The notes: generated from the letters alone by a model not told the origin. Positions 23,855 to 32,985 are shown, counted from the stretch's first letter. The stretch: DNA of 41,004 bases from an uncultured Lachnospiraceae bacterium (GCA_947650005.1 CANSTU010000024.1:1-41004), one strand, 5' to 3'. Made by a program: numbers and translations.

Positions 23855-24793
23855 ATGGTTATTGATATGGGGCAAAGTAAGGTTGAAAATATCAGCGCCG
23901 TGATCGCATATGTGGAAACGCATCTGGATGAAAGGCTGGACTTGGAAAAGGTTGCAAAAGGGGTACATTATTCCAAATATCATCTGCATCGTATGTTCAA
24001 GGATACGGTCGGAGTGACGCTGCACGATTATATTCGGCGAAGGCAGCTGACCGAAGCGGCAAGGCTGCTGGTATTTTCTCCTAAATCGATCCTTGAGATT
24101 GCGCAGGATGCGGGGTATGAGAGCCAACAGGCTTTTACAGGAATTTTCAAAGACATGTATAAACACCCACCTTTGGAATACAGGGGGAGGGGAAAATATT
24201 ATCCTTTGCAGCTTGCGTTTACCCTGAACAAGAACCCGACCGCTCCCAACGAGATGGCAACCCAGATTACCTATGCCAAATTGGAGGACCTTCCGGCGTG
24301 GATGGATTTTGCTTCGCTCGTCATCGACGGTTTTCCCTGTTTTGATGCACAAGAGCACCTGAAACGTCTCAATTATTCTATCAGGCAAAGGCAGATATTG
24401 GTGATACGGGACAAAAGTATTGTGGTTGGCGGCGCGGCCTTTTCCCGTGCGGCCGGCCGGATTGAGTTTTTAGGGGTTCATCCGCAGTACCGCCAATATG
24501 GGATAGGAGAAGCATTTCTGGATTTCATTCGGGATCGCATATTTACGGATCGGGAAATTAGTATCACAACGTTTCGGGAGGGTGATAGGGCTGATACAGG
24601 GCAGCGTGCGGCATATCGACAGCTCGGATTTGTGGAATCAGAGCTTCTGATGGAATTTGGATATCCTGTCCAGCGGATGATTTTGCCGAAAAAGCGTGTA
24701 CTTCATACACATTTTAATTTACAGGTTAGAACAGAGCGGGAAGGCTCCTTTGATGCTGCCCATCGGCGGCGGAATGGCGGTTATGATGAATGA
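23855..24793 (+). CDS. AraC-type regulator fused to a GNAT acetyltransferase domain
   Basis: A 312-residue two-domain protein. Residues about 10-115 are an AraC/XylS double helix-turn-helix (LDLEKVAKGVHYSKYHLHRMFKDTVG; ILEIAQDAGYESQQAFTGIFK). Residues about 190-285 are a GNAT fold with the acetyl-CoA loop VHPQYRQYGIGEAFLDFI and a following beta strand pattern, plus YRQLGFVES. It overlaps the start of the MATE gene, so the two are coupled. The simplest reading is a regulator of the pump whose GNAT domain may sense or acetylate a small molecule. The effector is unknown. The frame starts at ATG 23855; ATG 23867 is an alternative. Confidence 0.85.
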   Translation: MVIDMGQSKVENISAVIAYVETHLDERLDLEKVAKGVHYSKYHLHRMFKDTVGVTLHDYIRRRQLTEAARLLVFSPKSILEIAQDAGYESQQAFTGIFKDMYKHPPLEYRGRGKYYPLQLAFTLNKNPTAPNEMATQITYAKLEDLPAWMDFASLVIDGFPCFDAQEHLKRLNYSIRQRQILVIRDKSIVVGGAAFSRAAGRIEFLGVHPQYRQYGIGEAFLDFIRDRIFTDREISITTFREGDRADTGQRAAYRQLGFVESELLMEFGYPVQRMILPKKRVLHTHFNLQVRTEREGSFDAAHRRRNGGYDE

Positions 24794-26114
24794 AAACGTT
24801 TTGGCCCGGGATTGGAATGCGCGTTCATTGATGCGCTTTGCGTTTCCTACCATTGTCATGATGATATTTATGGGATTGTACACCGTTGTGGATACAGTTT
24901 TTGTGGCCCGGTTTGTCAACACGGATGCGCTCTCTGCTATCAATATCGTGTGTCCTGTCATCAACATCGCTGTGGGGCTCGGAACAATGGTCGCTGCAGG
25001 AGGAAATGCGATTATTTCCAGAAAAATGGGCGCCGGACAAATCCAAGAGGCCAAGGAAGATTTTACGGTACTTATCCTTTTGGCCGGAGGGATGGGCCTG
25101 ATACTCCTTGCGGCCGGAACCATATGGATAGATCAACTTGTATATGCGCTTGGCGCGAGCGATTTGCTTTTCCCTTACTGTAAAGGTTATTTAGGGATTC
25201 TGTTCCTGTTTTTTCCGGCAAATATGATGCAAACCGTATTTTCCAATTTATTTGTGACCGCAGGAAAACCGGGGATGGGATTTGGGCTGTCTGTTATAGC
25301 GGGTCTGACGAATCTGATTTTGGATTACGTCTTTATCGTACTCTGCGGCCTTGGTATCAGAGGGGCGGCATTGGGGACAGGCTGTGGATATCTCATTCCG
25401 GCGGTCGTAGGAGTTATCTTTTTCATCCGAAGCAATGGCGCTCTTTCTTTGACGAAACCGAAGTGGAAATGGGGAGTGGTTAAGGAAAGTTGTTTAAACG
25501 GTTCGTCTGAAATGGTGGGCCAATTGGCAGCTGCCGTCACCACCTTTTTATTCAATATTACGATGATGGATATGTTAGGAGAAAATGGGGTTGCGGCTAT
25601 TACGATCCTGATTTATGCACAGTTTCTTCTGAATACTCTGTATATCGGTTTTTCCATGGGCGTTTCGCCGTTGATCGGTTTCAACTACGGGAATCAAAAT
25701 ACTGTGCGGCAAAAGAAAGTGCTCCGGATCTGCATCGGTTTTGTCACAGCGGCATCTTTGGCGGTATTCGTGATTTCCCTGCTGGGAGGCCCTTATATCG
25801 TACAACTGTTTGCGCCCGATACATCGGAAGTCTATCGGATTGCGGTCAGCGGATTCCGGATTTTTGCCTATAGTTTTTTGTTCTGCGGCCTGAACATCTT
25901 TATTTCCGCCATGTTTACGGCTCTGTCGAATGGGAAGATATCTGCGTTCCTTTCCTTTTTACGGACGTTCGGCCTGCTGTCCGGCGGCATCCTTTTATTG
26001 CCGCGTTTCTGGGGGATAACCGGCGTATGGCTGGCAGTGCCGGTTGCGGAGGGAATCATGTTTTGGGTCTCCATCTTTATGCTGCTTTATCATAGAAAAA
26101 GATATGGATACTGA
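24783..26114 (+). CDS. MATE-family efflux transporter
   Basis: A twelve-helix multidrug and toxin extrusion pump, driven by a sodium or proton gradient. It has 443 residues from ATG 24783. The start MRFAFPTIVMMIFMGLYTVVDTVFVARFV is typical, as are the two internally repeated six-helix halves (second: LNGSSEMVGQLAAAVTTFLFN). It overlaps the AraC-GNAT stop by eleven bases. No strong ribosome binding site precedes the start, which fits translational coupling. Upstream in-frame ATGs would add about 30 residues inside the AraC frame and are rejected. Substrates cannot be read from the sequence. Confidence 0.9.
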   Translation: MMNENVLARDWNARSLMRFAFPTIVMMIFMGLYTVVDTVFVARFVNTDALSAINIVCPVINIAVGLGTMVAAGGNAIISRKMGAGQIQEAKEDFTVLILLAGGMGLILLAAGTIWIDQLVYALGASDLLFPYCKGYLGILFLFFPANMMQTVFSNLFVTAGKPGMGFGLSVIAGLTNLILDYVFIVLCGLGIRGAALGTGCGYLIPAVVGVIFFIRSNGALSLTKPKWKWGVVKESCLNGSSEMVGQLAAAVTTFLFNITMMDMLGENGVAAITILIYAQFLLNTLYIGFSMGVSPLIGFNYGNQNTVRQKKVLRICIGFVTAASLAVFVISLLGGPYIVQLFAPDTSEVYRIAVSGFRIFAYSFLFCGLNIFISAMFTALSNGKISAFLSFLRTFGLLSGGILLLPRFWGITGVWLAVPVAEGIMFWVSIFMLLYHRKRYGY

Positions 26115-26223
26115 TATTGAAAATCCCGGCCTTCCTGTATCCGGTTGGACGGATGCTCTTTCCATGCAGCCTTGGAAGTAGGAACTGTTTTGAGAGCATC
26201 CTCCTGAAAGCATCCATGGCCAC

Positions 26224-26307
26224 GATAAACGCAGGAATGTCCCGTCCGGCGCCGAAACAGAAGTGTTTCAGGAATCAGGCGCCGGCCGGGACATTCCTGC
26301 GTTTATC
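26224..26307. repeat. Inverted repeat with 30-bp arms
   Basis: Arms 26224-26253 and 26278-26307 match at 29 of 30 positions (outer bases GATAAACGCAGGAATG); the loop holds a small GAAAC/GTTTC hairpin. It lies in the 297-base gap between the MATE and TetR genes, with no T-run after it, so it is not a typical intrinsic terminator. Confidence 0.85.
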
Positions 26308-26411
26308 TGCCTTCACAGTGTATTTGACTTCCAGCATCATTTATAATAAGATAGATAGGGCGCGGCGGAACATAGATTCGTTGCCCGAAACTGGAATGAA
26401 GGAGCCTTGGC

Positions 26412-26996
26412 ATGGGGGAGAAATCAGTTCAGAAAAAACAGTTCATTGTGGAGACAGCCCGTCAGGTTTTTGTGGAGAAGGGATTCAAAAACGTGACGAT
26501 GAAGGATATCGTGGATGCATGCGGCATCAGTAGGGGCGGCCTGTACCTGTACTTTGACAGCACCGAGGCGCTGTTCCGAGAAGTGCTGGAGACGGAGAGA
26601 ATGGAAAACTATGATCCGCTTCCGGACGGATTTCCGGATAACGCTGGGGCAGCGGACATGCTGCTGTTTTTCCTGCGGGAGCAGAAGCGGGATATCCTGC
26701 GGAGGAAAAACTGCCTGGCTGTGGCAACCTATGAATACTTTTTTGAAGCCAAACTGCCTAAACGGGAAAATCCCATGTGCACCCGATTTTCGGAAATGGT
26801 GGATATGCTTACCGGGCTGCTTTGCGCCGGAGTGGAGAGCGGAGAATTCTGCTGCGTGGATCCGGAGGGAGCGGCCAGAAACCTATTCTATGTGCTGGAA
26901 GGACTTAGGGTCAGCGCTCAGACCATGGGACTCTCGGAGAGCATGGTGGACAGGGAGTTAATGTACGTCCTGCAGGGACTGGTGTATGAGGAGTAA
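26412..26996 (+). CDS. TetR-family transcriptional regulator
   Basis: A 194-residue regulator. The N-terminal DNA-binding domain shows ETARQVFVEKGFKNVTMKDIVDACGISRGGLYLYFDSTEALF, a full TetR helix-turn-helix. The C-terminal domain is divergent with a Cys-rich stretch (GEFCCVD). AGGAG lies seven bases before the ATG. Its own promoter is probably TTGACT (26324) with TAAGAT (26347). It stands alone between a MATE gene and purL; the target is not evident, and the MATE pump upstream is a candidate. Ligand unknown. Confidence 0.88.
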   Translation: MGEKSVQKKQFIVETARQVFVEKGFKNVTMKDIVDACGISRGGLYLYFDSTEALFREVLETERMENYDPLPDGFPDNAGAADMLLFFLREQKRDILRRKNCLAVATYEYFFEAKLPKRENPMCTRFSEMVDMLTGLLCAGVESGEFCCVDPEGAARNLFYVLEGLRVSAQTMGLSESMVDRELMYVLQGLVYEE

Positions 26997-27047
26997 AGCG
27001 AAGACGCAGGCTTCATGTGTTTTGCGCGAAAATTGGCGGAATGCCGA

Positions 27048-27075
27048 TTGAAAAAACTGTTGAAACCTGTATAAT
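27048..27075 (+). promoter_or_regulatory. Promoter of purL
   Basis: TTGAAA (27048-27053), 16-base spacer, TATAAT (27070-27075). It lies 89 bases before the purL start. I see no PurR-box or purine riboswitch in the short leader. Confidence 0.7.
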
Positions 27076-27163
27076 TAAGAATGAGCATACCACCCGGAAG
27101 ATCTGGGAAGAAAATGCGTGGCAGCACTGACGATACCGGTACAAGGATGGAGGAAAAGCGTTG

Positions 27164-30100
27164 ATGGGAAACGTAAGGCGTATCTATGTGGAAAAGAAAG
27201 CTCCTTTCGCCGGAAAGGCGAGGGAACTGAAGAGCGATCTGAAGAATTACTTGAACTTAAAGTCGATAGAGGACGTAAGGATCTTCATCCGTTATGATGT
27301 GGAACGCATCAGCGACGGCGTGTTTGAAGCGGCCTGCAAAACGGTTTTCTCAGAGCCGCCGGTGGATGTGCTCTATGCGGAGGAGATTGGGATTCCTGAG
27401 AACGGGCGTGTTTTCAGCGTGGAATATCTTCCCGGGCAGTTTGACCAGAGAGCCGATTCCGCGGTTCAGTGCGTGAAGTTCCTGAATGAGGAAGAGGAGC
27501 CCATCATACGCACGGCGGTGACCTATCTGATCACTGGTTCGCTGACGGACGAGGAATTTGGCCGAATTAAGGCTTACTGCATCAACCCGGTGGATTCCAG
27601 GGAAACGGGCCTGGAGAAGCCAGAAACGCTGGAAACCGCATACGAGGAGCCGGCGGATGTGAAGGTTTTGGACGGTTTTATTCGGATGCGTCCAAAAGAG
27701 CTGGAAGAATTGTACGCTTCCCTGGGACTGGCCATGACGTTCCGGGATTTTGAACATATACAGGGTTATTTTAACAAAGAGGAGAAGCGCGATCCATCCA
27801 TGACGGAGATTCGGGTGCTGGATACCTACTGGTCAGACCATTGCCGTCATACCACCTTTTCCACGGAATTGAAGCATGTGGAGTTTGGCGAAGGCTATTA
27901 CCGCACGCCTATCGAAGGGACATATCAGAGTTATCTGGATACAAGGGAAGAGATTTTTAAAGGACGGGAGGACAAGTTCGTCTGCCTGATGGATCTTGCG
28001 CTGATGGGGATGCGCAAACTGAAAAAAGAGGGAAAGCTTGCGGATATGGAGGAATCCGACGAGATCAATGCCTGCTCCGTGATCGTCCCTGTGGAAATGG
28101 ATTACGGAAATGGGCCCAAGACGGAGGAATGGCTTGTTTTCTTCAAAAACGAGACCCATAACCATCCCACGGAGATCGAGCCTTTCGGCGGAGCTGCCAC
28201 CTGTCTTGGAGGCGCCATCCGCGATCCGCTTTCCGGACGGGGGTATGTATATCAGGCGATGCGCGTCACGGGCGCGGCGGATCCCACGGTGCCCGTGGCC
28301 GATACGCTCAAGGGCAAACTTTCCCAGAAGAAGCTGGTACGCGGCGCGGCGGACGGCTATTCTTCCTATGGCAACCAGATTGGGCTTGCGACGGGCTATG
28401 TGAAGGAGATCTACCATCCCGACTATGTGGCGAAGCGGATGGAGATCGGCGCGGTGATGGGGGCGGCTCCCCGGAAAAACGTGATCCGGGAAACCTCCGA
28501 TCCGGGAGATATCATCATTCTTCTGGGCGGACGAACTGGCCGGGACGGCTGCGGCGGCGCCACTGGTTCCTCTAAGGTACACACGGAGGCGAGTATTGAG
28601 ACCTGTGGGGCCGAGGTGCAGAAGGGAAACGCGCCTACGGAGCGTAAAATCCAGCGACTGTTCCGGAGGGCGGAGGTCAGCAGGCTGATCAAAAAATGCA
28701 ATGATTTCGGCGCGGGCGGCGTGTCCGTAGCCATCGGAGAGCTGGCGGACGGGCTTCGGGTGGATCTGGATCAGGTGCCGAAGAAGTATGCGGGCTTGGA
28801 TGGAACGGAACTGGCGATCTCCGAATCCCAAGAACGGATGGCCGTGGTGGTTTCCCCTGGGGATGTGGAACGGTTCCTATCTTATGCGAAAGAAGAAAAT
28901 TTGGAAGCGGTGAGCGTGGCCGTGGTGACAGAGGAACCCCGCCTGGTGCTTAGCTGGAGGGGGAAAGAGATCGTGAATATTTCCCGCGCTTTCCTGGATA
29001 CCAACGGCGCACATCAGGAGACGGATGTATACGTGGATATCCCGGCGGAAGGAACCAGCTATTTTGACAAATATGCCGTTCCTGCCGCAGGGCAGGCGCT
29101 GGAAGCGGGAGAGGTGAAGAAGGCATGGCTCGCCCTGCTTTCCGACCTGAATGTGTGTTCCCAGAAGGGACTGGTGGAAAAATTCGACTCCTCCATCGGC
29201 GCCGGCAGCGTGCTCATGCCATACGGAGGAAAATATCAGCTCACCGAGGCGCAGGCCATGATCGCCAAACTTCCCGTTCTGGATGGAAAGACGGATACGG
29301 TAACCATGATGAGCTATGGTTTCGATCCCTATCTGTCCTCCTGGAGCCCTTACCATGGGGCGATCTATGCGGTGACGGAATCCATGGCCAGGATCGTGGC
29401 TTCGGGCGGAGACTATCGTGGGATTCGGTTTACCTTTCAGGAATATTTCAGAAGGATGACGGAGGAACCGTCCAGATGGAGTCAGCCCTTCGCGGCGCTT
29501 CTGGGCGCGTTCGACGCCCAGGTAGGATACGGGCTGCCCTCCATCGGCGGCAAGGATTCCATGTCGGGCACGTTCAATGAAATCGACGTGCCGCCCACAT
29601 TGGTATCCTTTGCCGTGGATGTGGCAAAAGCAGGGGATGTGATCACCCCGGAACTGAAAAAGCCTGGAAACCAAGTGATCCGTTTCTGTATCCAGCGGGA
29701 CGATTACGACATACCGGTATATGAGGAAGTCTGTGCCCTGTACGATAAGGTTAGGGAGCTGGAACGCAAAGGAGTGATCGTATCCGCCTATGCCCCGGAC
29801 AGCAAGGGCGTGGCTGCGGCCCTGTCCAAGATGGCTTTCGGTAATCGTCTGGGCGTTGCCCTGGCAGAGGACATTGACATCGAAGATCTGTTTGAGAATT
29901 CTCTGGGCGATATCCTGGTGGAGGTTCCTGCGGACAGGCTGGCCGAAGTGGATTTTGCCCACGAACGCATCGGAACCGTCACCGAAGAACCGATTTTCGT
30001 CTGCGGAAAGGAGACGGTCTCCCTGGACGAAATGCTGGATGCCTGGAAGGCGCCTTTGGAAAAGGTGTTCCCCAGCGTAGCCGCGCCGGAAGGCGGGCTT

Positions 30101-30976
30101 TCCCCTGAAGGTATGGACCTTTCTGGCGACAGGCTCTATCGGGCAGGGCAGATTCATGTCTGTAAGGAAAAGGTGGCGCGCCCTAGGGTGTTCATCCCCG
30201 TGTTCCCGGGAACCAACTGCGAATACGACAGCGCGAAGGCATTTGAACGCGCGGGCGCCGAGGTGGTGACCAAGGTATTCCGTAACCTGACGGCAGAGGA
30301 TATCAGGCAGTCGGTGGAAGAATTTGAAAAGGCCATCGGACAGGCACAGATCATCATGCTCCCCGGCGGCTTTTCAGCCGGAGACGAACCGGACGGAAGC
30401 GCCAAATTCTTTGCCACAGCCTTCCAGAATGCCAAGATCAAAGAAGCCGTAAGGAAGTTAACGGATCAGCGGGACGGTCTGTGCCTGGGGATCTGTAATG
30501 GCTTCCAGGCCCTGATTAAGCTGGGACTGGTTCCCTATGGCAGGATCGTGGGACAGACCGAGGACTCCCCCACGCTCACCTTCAATACCATCAACAGGCA
30601 TATTTCCAAGATGGTGTATACAAAGGTGGTATCCAACGTTTCGCCCTGGCTGGCCGGCGCGAAACTCGGAGAAACCTACTGTACTCCCGCATCCCATGGA
30701 GAGGGACGCTTTGTGGCTGGAGACGAACAGCTTCGTAAACTCTTTGAAAACGGTCAGGTGGCAACCCGCTATGCGGATCCCGAGGGAAATGTGTCCATGG
30801 ACGGCGAGTGGAATGTGAACGGTTCCTATGCCGCCATAGAGGGTATCACTTCTCCGGACGGCAGGATCCTGGGAAAGATGGCTCATGTGGAGCGGCGCGG
30901 CGAATCCGTGGCCGTGAACATCTACGGCGAGCAGGACATGAAGATCTTCGAATCCGGAGTTGCCTATTTCAGATAG
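27164..30976 (+). CDS. purL: Phosphoribosylformylglycinamidine synthase, single chain
   Basis: Fourth step of purine synthesis: FGAR, glutamine and ATP to FGAM. The 1270 residues carry all three parts that are split (PurL, PurQ, PurS) in many Gram-positives. The N-terminal region (residues about 1-170) is followed by the synthase with FKNETHNHPTEIEPFGGAATCLGG and GGRTGRDGCGGATGSS. The C-terminal glutaminase starts near residue 1005 with PVFPGTNCEYDSAKAFERAG, has the nucleophilic Cys in CLGICNGFQAL and the His in ASHGEGRF. ATG 27164 is chosen over the TTG directly before it; GGAGG lies ten bases upstream. It is a one-gene unit ended by an intrinsic terminator. Confidence 0.96.
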   Translation: MGNVRRIYVEKKAPFAGKARELKSDLKNYLNLKSIEDVRIFIRYDVERISDGVFEAACKTVFSEPPVDVLYAEEIGIPENGRVFSVEYLPGQFDQRADSAVQCVKFLNEEEEPIIRTAVTYLITGSLTDEEFGRIKAYCINPVDSRETGLEKPETLETAYEEPADVKVLDGFIRMRPKELEELYASLGLAMTFRDFEHIQGYFNKEEKRDPSMTEIRVLDTYWSDHCRHTTFSTELKHVEFGEGYYRTPIEGTYQSYLDTREEIFKGREDKFVCLMDLALMGMRKLKKEGKLADMEESDEINACSVIVPVEMDYGNGPKTEEWLVFFKNETHNHPTEIEPFGGAATCLGGAIRDPLSGRGYVYQAMRVTGAADPTVPVADTLKGKLSQKKLVRGAADGYSSYGNQIGLATGYVKEIYHPDYVAKRMEIGAVMGAAPRKNVIRETSDPGDIIILLGGRTGRDGCGGATGSSKVHTEASIETCGAEVQKGNAPTERKIQRLFRRAEVSRLIKKCNDFGAGGVSVAIGELADGLRVDLDQVPKKYAGLDGTELAISESQERMAVVVSPGDVERFLSYAKEENLEAVSVAVVTEEPRLVLSWRGKEIVNISRAFLDTNGAHQETDVYVDIPAEGTSYFDKYAVPAAGQALEAGEVKKAWLALLSDLNVCSQKGLVEKFDSSIGAGSVLMPYGGKYQLTEAQAMIAKLPVLDGKTDTVTMMSYGFDPYLSSWSPYHGAIYAVTESMARIVASGGDYRGIRFTFQEYFRRMTEEPSRWSQPFAALLGAFDAQVGYGLPSIGGKDSMSGTFNEIDVPPTLVSFAVDVAKAGDVITPELKKPGNQVIRFCIQRDDYDIPVYEEVCALYDKVRELERKGVIVSAYAPDSKGVAAALSKMAFGNRLGVALAEDIDIEDLFENSLGDILVEVPADRLAEVDFAHERIGTVTEEPIFVCGKETVSLDEMLDAWKAPLEKVFPSVAAPEGGLSPEGMDLSGDRLYRAGQIHVCKEKVARPRVFIPVFPGTNCEYDSAKAFERAGAEVVTKVFRNLTAEDIRQSVEEFEKAIGQAQIIMLPGGFSAGDEPDGSAKFFATAFQNAKIKEAVRKLTDQRDGLCLGICNGFQALIKLGLVPYGRIVGQTEDSPTLTFNTINRHISKMVYTKVVSNVSPWLAGAKLGETYCTPASHGEGRFVAGDEQLRKLFENGQVATRYADPEGNVSMDGEWNVNGSYAAIEGITSPDGRILGKMAHVERRGESVAVNIYGEQDMKIFESGVAYFR

Positions 30977-31033
30977 ACGGGAGCGCGTCGTCTGAGGCGG
31001 CTGGGAACAAACGAATAGAGGGAAACTGCGAAG

Positions 31034-31062
31034 AAGCATCCGAGAGGGTGCTTTTTCCTTTT
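31034..31062 (+). terminator. Intrinsic terminator after purL
   Basis: Stem AAGCATCC (31034-31041), loop GAGA, GGGTGCTT (31046-31053), then TTTCCTTTT. It lies 58 bases after the purL stop and just before the giant palindrome. Confidence 0.85.
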
Positions 31063-31071
31063 GGGGCGGAC

Positions 31072-31383
31072 GCCGTGGAAGCCACGATGGGGGCGCATAC
31101 GGCGGAGGCCGGGCTTTCCCGGGCAGGGGCGGGGATGTTTCCTGTCAGGAAGCCGCTGGCGCTTTGGGCTGTCTCTAAAGCCGCCGGGCTCGGCTTCGGA
31201 CCTTGCGAGAGCGGCTAAACTCCTCGCTTCGCTCGTCAGACAACGCCGCCTTCGCAAGGAAGCCGTGCCCGGCAGCTTAAGAGGCAGCCCAAAGCGCCAG
31301 ATGCTTCCTGGCAGGAAATATCCCCACCCCTGCCCGGGAAAGCCCGGCCCCGCCGTATGCGCCCCCATCGTGGCTTCCACGGC
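31072..31383. repeat. Giant imperfect palindrome, 312 bp
   Basis: The left arm (31072-31215, starting GCCGTGGAAGCCACGATGG) is the reverse complement of the right arm (31245-31383, ending CCATCGTGGCTTCCACGGC) at about 90 percent of positions by eye, around a loop of about 29 bases. The arms are very GC-rich. Open frames across it on both strands mirror each other and have no ribosome binding site, so I call no gene. Flanking target-site duplication is not evident. Confidence 0.9.
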
Positions 31384-31556
31384 TGGCTGTCATCCCTGTA
31401 ACATATATGTTTTATTGCGGGGGATGGGGAGGATAGGAGCTTTGTTTCTTGGGAAGGGCGAAGCGTGTAGGGATAGCCCATTCTGCCTCGGATAGCCGGC
31501 CGTTGAATCCCTTCCTGCGCTCTGGGGTCGCTTTGCTGCCGTCCTGTTGAAATAAT
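31384..31556. other. Intergenic segment before the carA promoter
   Basis: No coding sequence is supported. It runs from the palindrome to the promoter and includes AT-rich ACATATATG and mixed sequence. I see no riboswitch or attenuator for pyrimidine control here. Confidence 0.4.
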
Positions 31557-31585
31557 TTGAACCTGTAGGAATTTTGTGGTACAAT
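31557..31585 (+). promoter_or_regulatory. Promoter of carAB
   Basis: TTGAAC (31557-31562), 17-base spacer, TACAAT (31580-31585). The transcript would have a leader of about 65 bases before carA. Confidence 0.75.
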
Positions 31586-31659
31586 GAAGCGATTATGGAA
31601 AAAGAGGTTGAAAGCATAGCCCGCTCCGGCATTTTCAATGAGAAAGGGATGAAAACCAT

Positions 31660-32862
31660 ATGAAGGCATACTTGATTCTGGAGGACGGCACCGTATTTGA
31701 AGGGACGCATATAGGAGCCGATAGGAATGTGATCAGCGAAATCGTCTTTAATACATCCATGGCCGGTTATCTGGAGGTGCTCACGGATCCCTCCTATGCG
31801 GGCCAGGCCGTGTGCATGACCTATCCGCTGATCGGTAATTATGGCGTATGTCGGGAGGATATGGAGTCGGAAAGGTTGTGGCCGGATGGATTTATCGTGA
31901 GGGAGCTGTCCAGGCGCCCCAGCAATTTCCGCTGTGACTGTACGCTCCAGGAGGTGCTGGAGGAGTACGGCATACCCGGGATCGCCGGCATTGATACCAG
32001 GGCTTTGACCAGGCTTTTACGAGAAAAGGGGACCATGAACGGTATGATCACTGCCGACGGCGGCTACTGCCTGGAGGAAATCCTTCCTAAGCTGGCCGCA
32101 TATACCCCTAAAGGGGTGGTGGAAAAGGTGACCTGCCGGGAAAAATATCGGATACGGGGCAGCAGGGCCCTTTCGGAAAACGGTCCGCTATCGGGCAGCA
32201 GCGTTTTTTGTGAGGAGGACTGGCAGGCAAGGCGGCGGGGAGAAGATGTGCCGCCGGAGAGACGCCCTTCCCTGGTAAAAGAGTTGAACGGGGCGGGAAA
32301 GCGCGTTGCGCTCCTGGATCTGGGTGCAAAGGGGAATATTGCCCGCTGTCTGGCCATGCGGGGGTGCGATGTGACCGTCTATCCGGCGCAGACTTTGGCT
32401 GAGGAGATCCTTGCGGACGGCCCGGACGGCGTCATGCTATCTAACGGGCCAGGGGATCCCAAGGAATGCGTGGACGTCATTCGAAAGATCCGGGCGCTTT
32501 ACGAGACGGATATCCCGATATTTGCCATCTGTCTGGGGCATCAGCTCATGGCCCTGGCCACCGGAGCGGATACTTTTAAGATGAAATACGGCCATCGGGG
32601 CGGTAACCACCCCGTGAAGGATCTGGCCACCGGGCGGGTCTATATTTCTTCCCAAAATCACGGCTATGTGGTGGACACGGACAGGCTGGATCCCAAGATC
32701 GCCGTGCCGTCCTTTGTAAATGTGAACGACGGCACCAATGAAGGGCTTACGTATGTGGGAAAGAATATTTTTACGGTACAATTCCATCCGGAAGCGTGCC
32801 CGGGACCGCAGGATTCTGGGTATCTGTTTGATCGGTTTATCGAGATGATGGAGCGGGGATGA
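31660..32862 (+). CDS. carA: Carbamoyl-phosphate synthase small subunit
   Basis: Glutamine amidotransferase subunit that supplies ammonia to CarB for carbamoyl phosphate, feeding arginine and pyrimidine synthesis. The 400 residues show the N-terminal CarA domain (ILEDGTVFEGTHIG; FNTSMAGYLEVLTDPSYAGQ) and a class I glutaminase with the nucleophilic Cys in FAICLGHQLMALA and the His-Glu pair in VQFHPEACPGP. An insertion around residues 165-205 (rich in Ser, Arg and Glu) is a little longer than in many homologues. GAAAGGGATG stands before the ATG. carB follows after 123 bases. Confidence 0.96.
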   Translation: MKAYLILEDGTVFEGTHIGADRNVISEIVFNTSMAGYLEVLTDPSYAGQAVCMTYPLIGNYGVCREDMESERLWPDGFIVRELSRRPSNFRCDCTLQEVLEEYGIPGIAGIDTRALTRLLREKGTMNGMITADGGYCLEEILPKLAAYTPKGVVEKVTCREKYRIRGSRALSENGPLSGSSVFCEEDWQARRRGEDVPPERRPSLVKELNGAGKRVALLDLGAKGNIARCLAMRGCDVTVYPAQTLAEEILADGPDGVMLSNGPGDPKECVDVIRKIRALYETDIPIFAICLGHQLMALATGADTFKMKYGHRGGNHPVKDLATGRVYISSQNHGYVVDTDRLDPKIAVPSFVNVNDGTNEGLTYVGKNIFTVQFHPEACPGPQDSGYLFDRFIEMMERG

Positions 32863-32953
32863 TAGCCGTGTTTCCAAACAGGATGATGCGTCCGTTTGCA
32901 TACAGCCCTGCGGCGGTACTGAAATAAATGATTCTCCCCTTTTTATATGGTTT

Positions 32954-32985
32954 GCCGCCCTGCGGCGGCGGAATGTGAGGAAGAA
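32954..32985 (+). promoter_or_regulatory. Hairpin plus ribosome binding site before carB
   Basis: A perfect hairpin GCCGCCctgcGGCGGC (32954-32969) is followed by GGAATGTGAGGAAGAA and the ATG. GTGAGG ends five bases before the start. The same GGAATG-GAGG context occurs before the beta-lactamase and, inverted, at 40559-40590. Confidence 0.65.

Noticed and set aside
31061-31495. Open frames of 80-144 codons across the giant palindrome on both strands
   Set aside because: They mirror each other because of the inverted repeat, have no ribosome binding site and resemble no protein.
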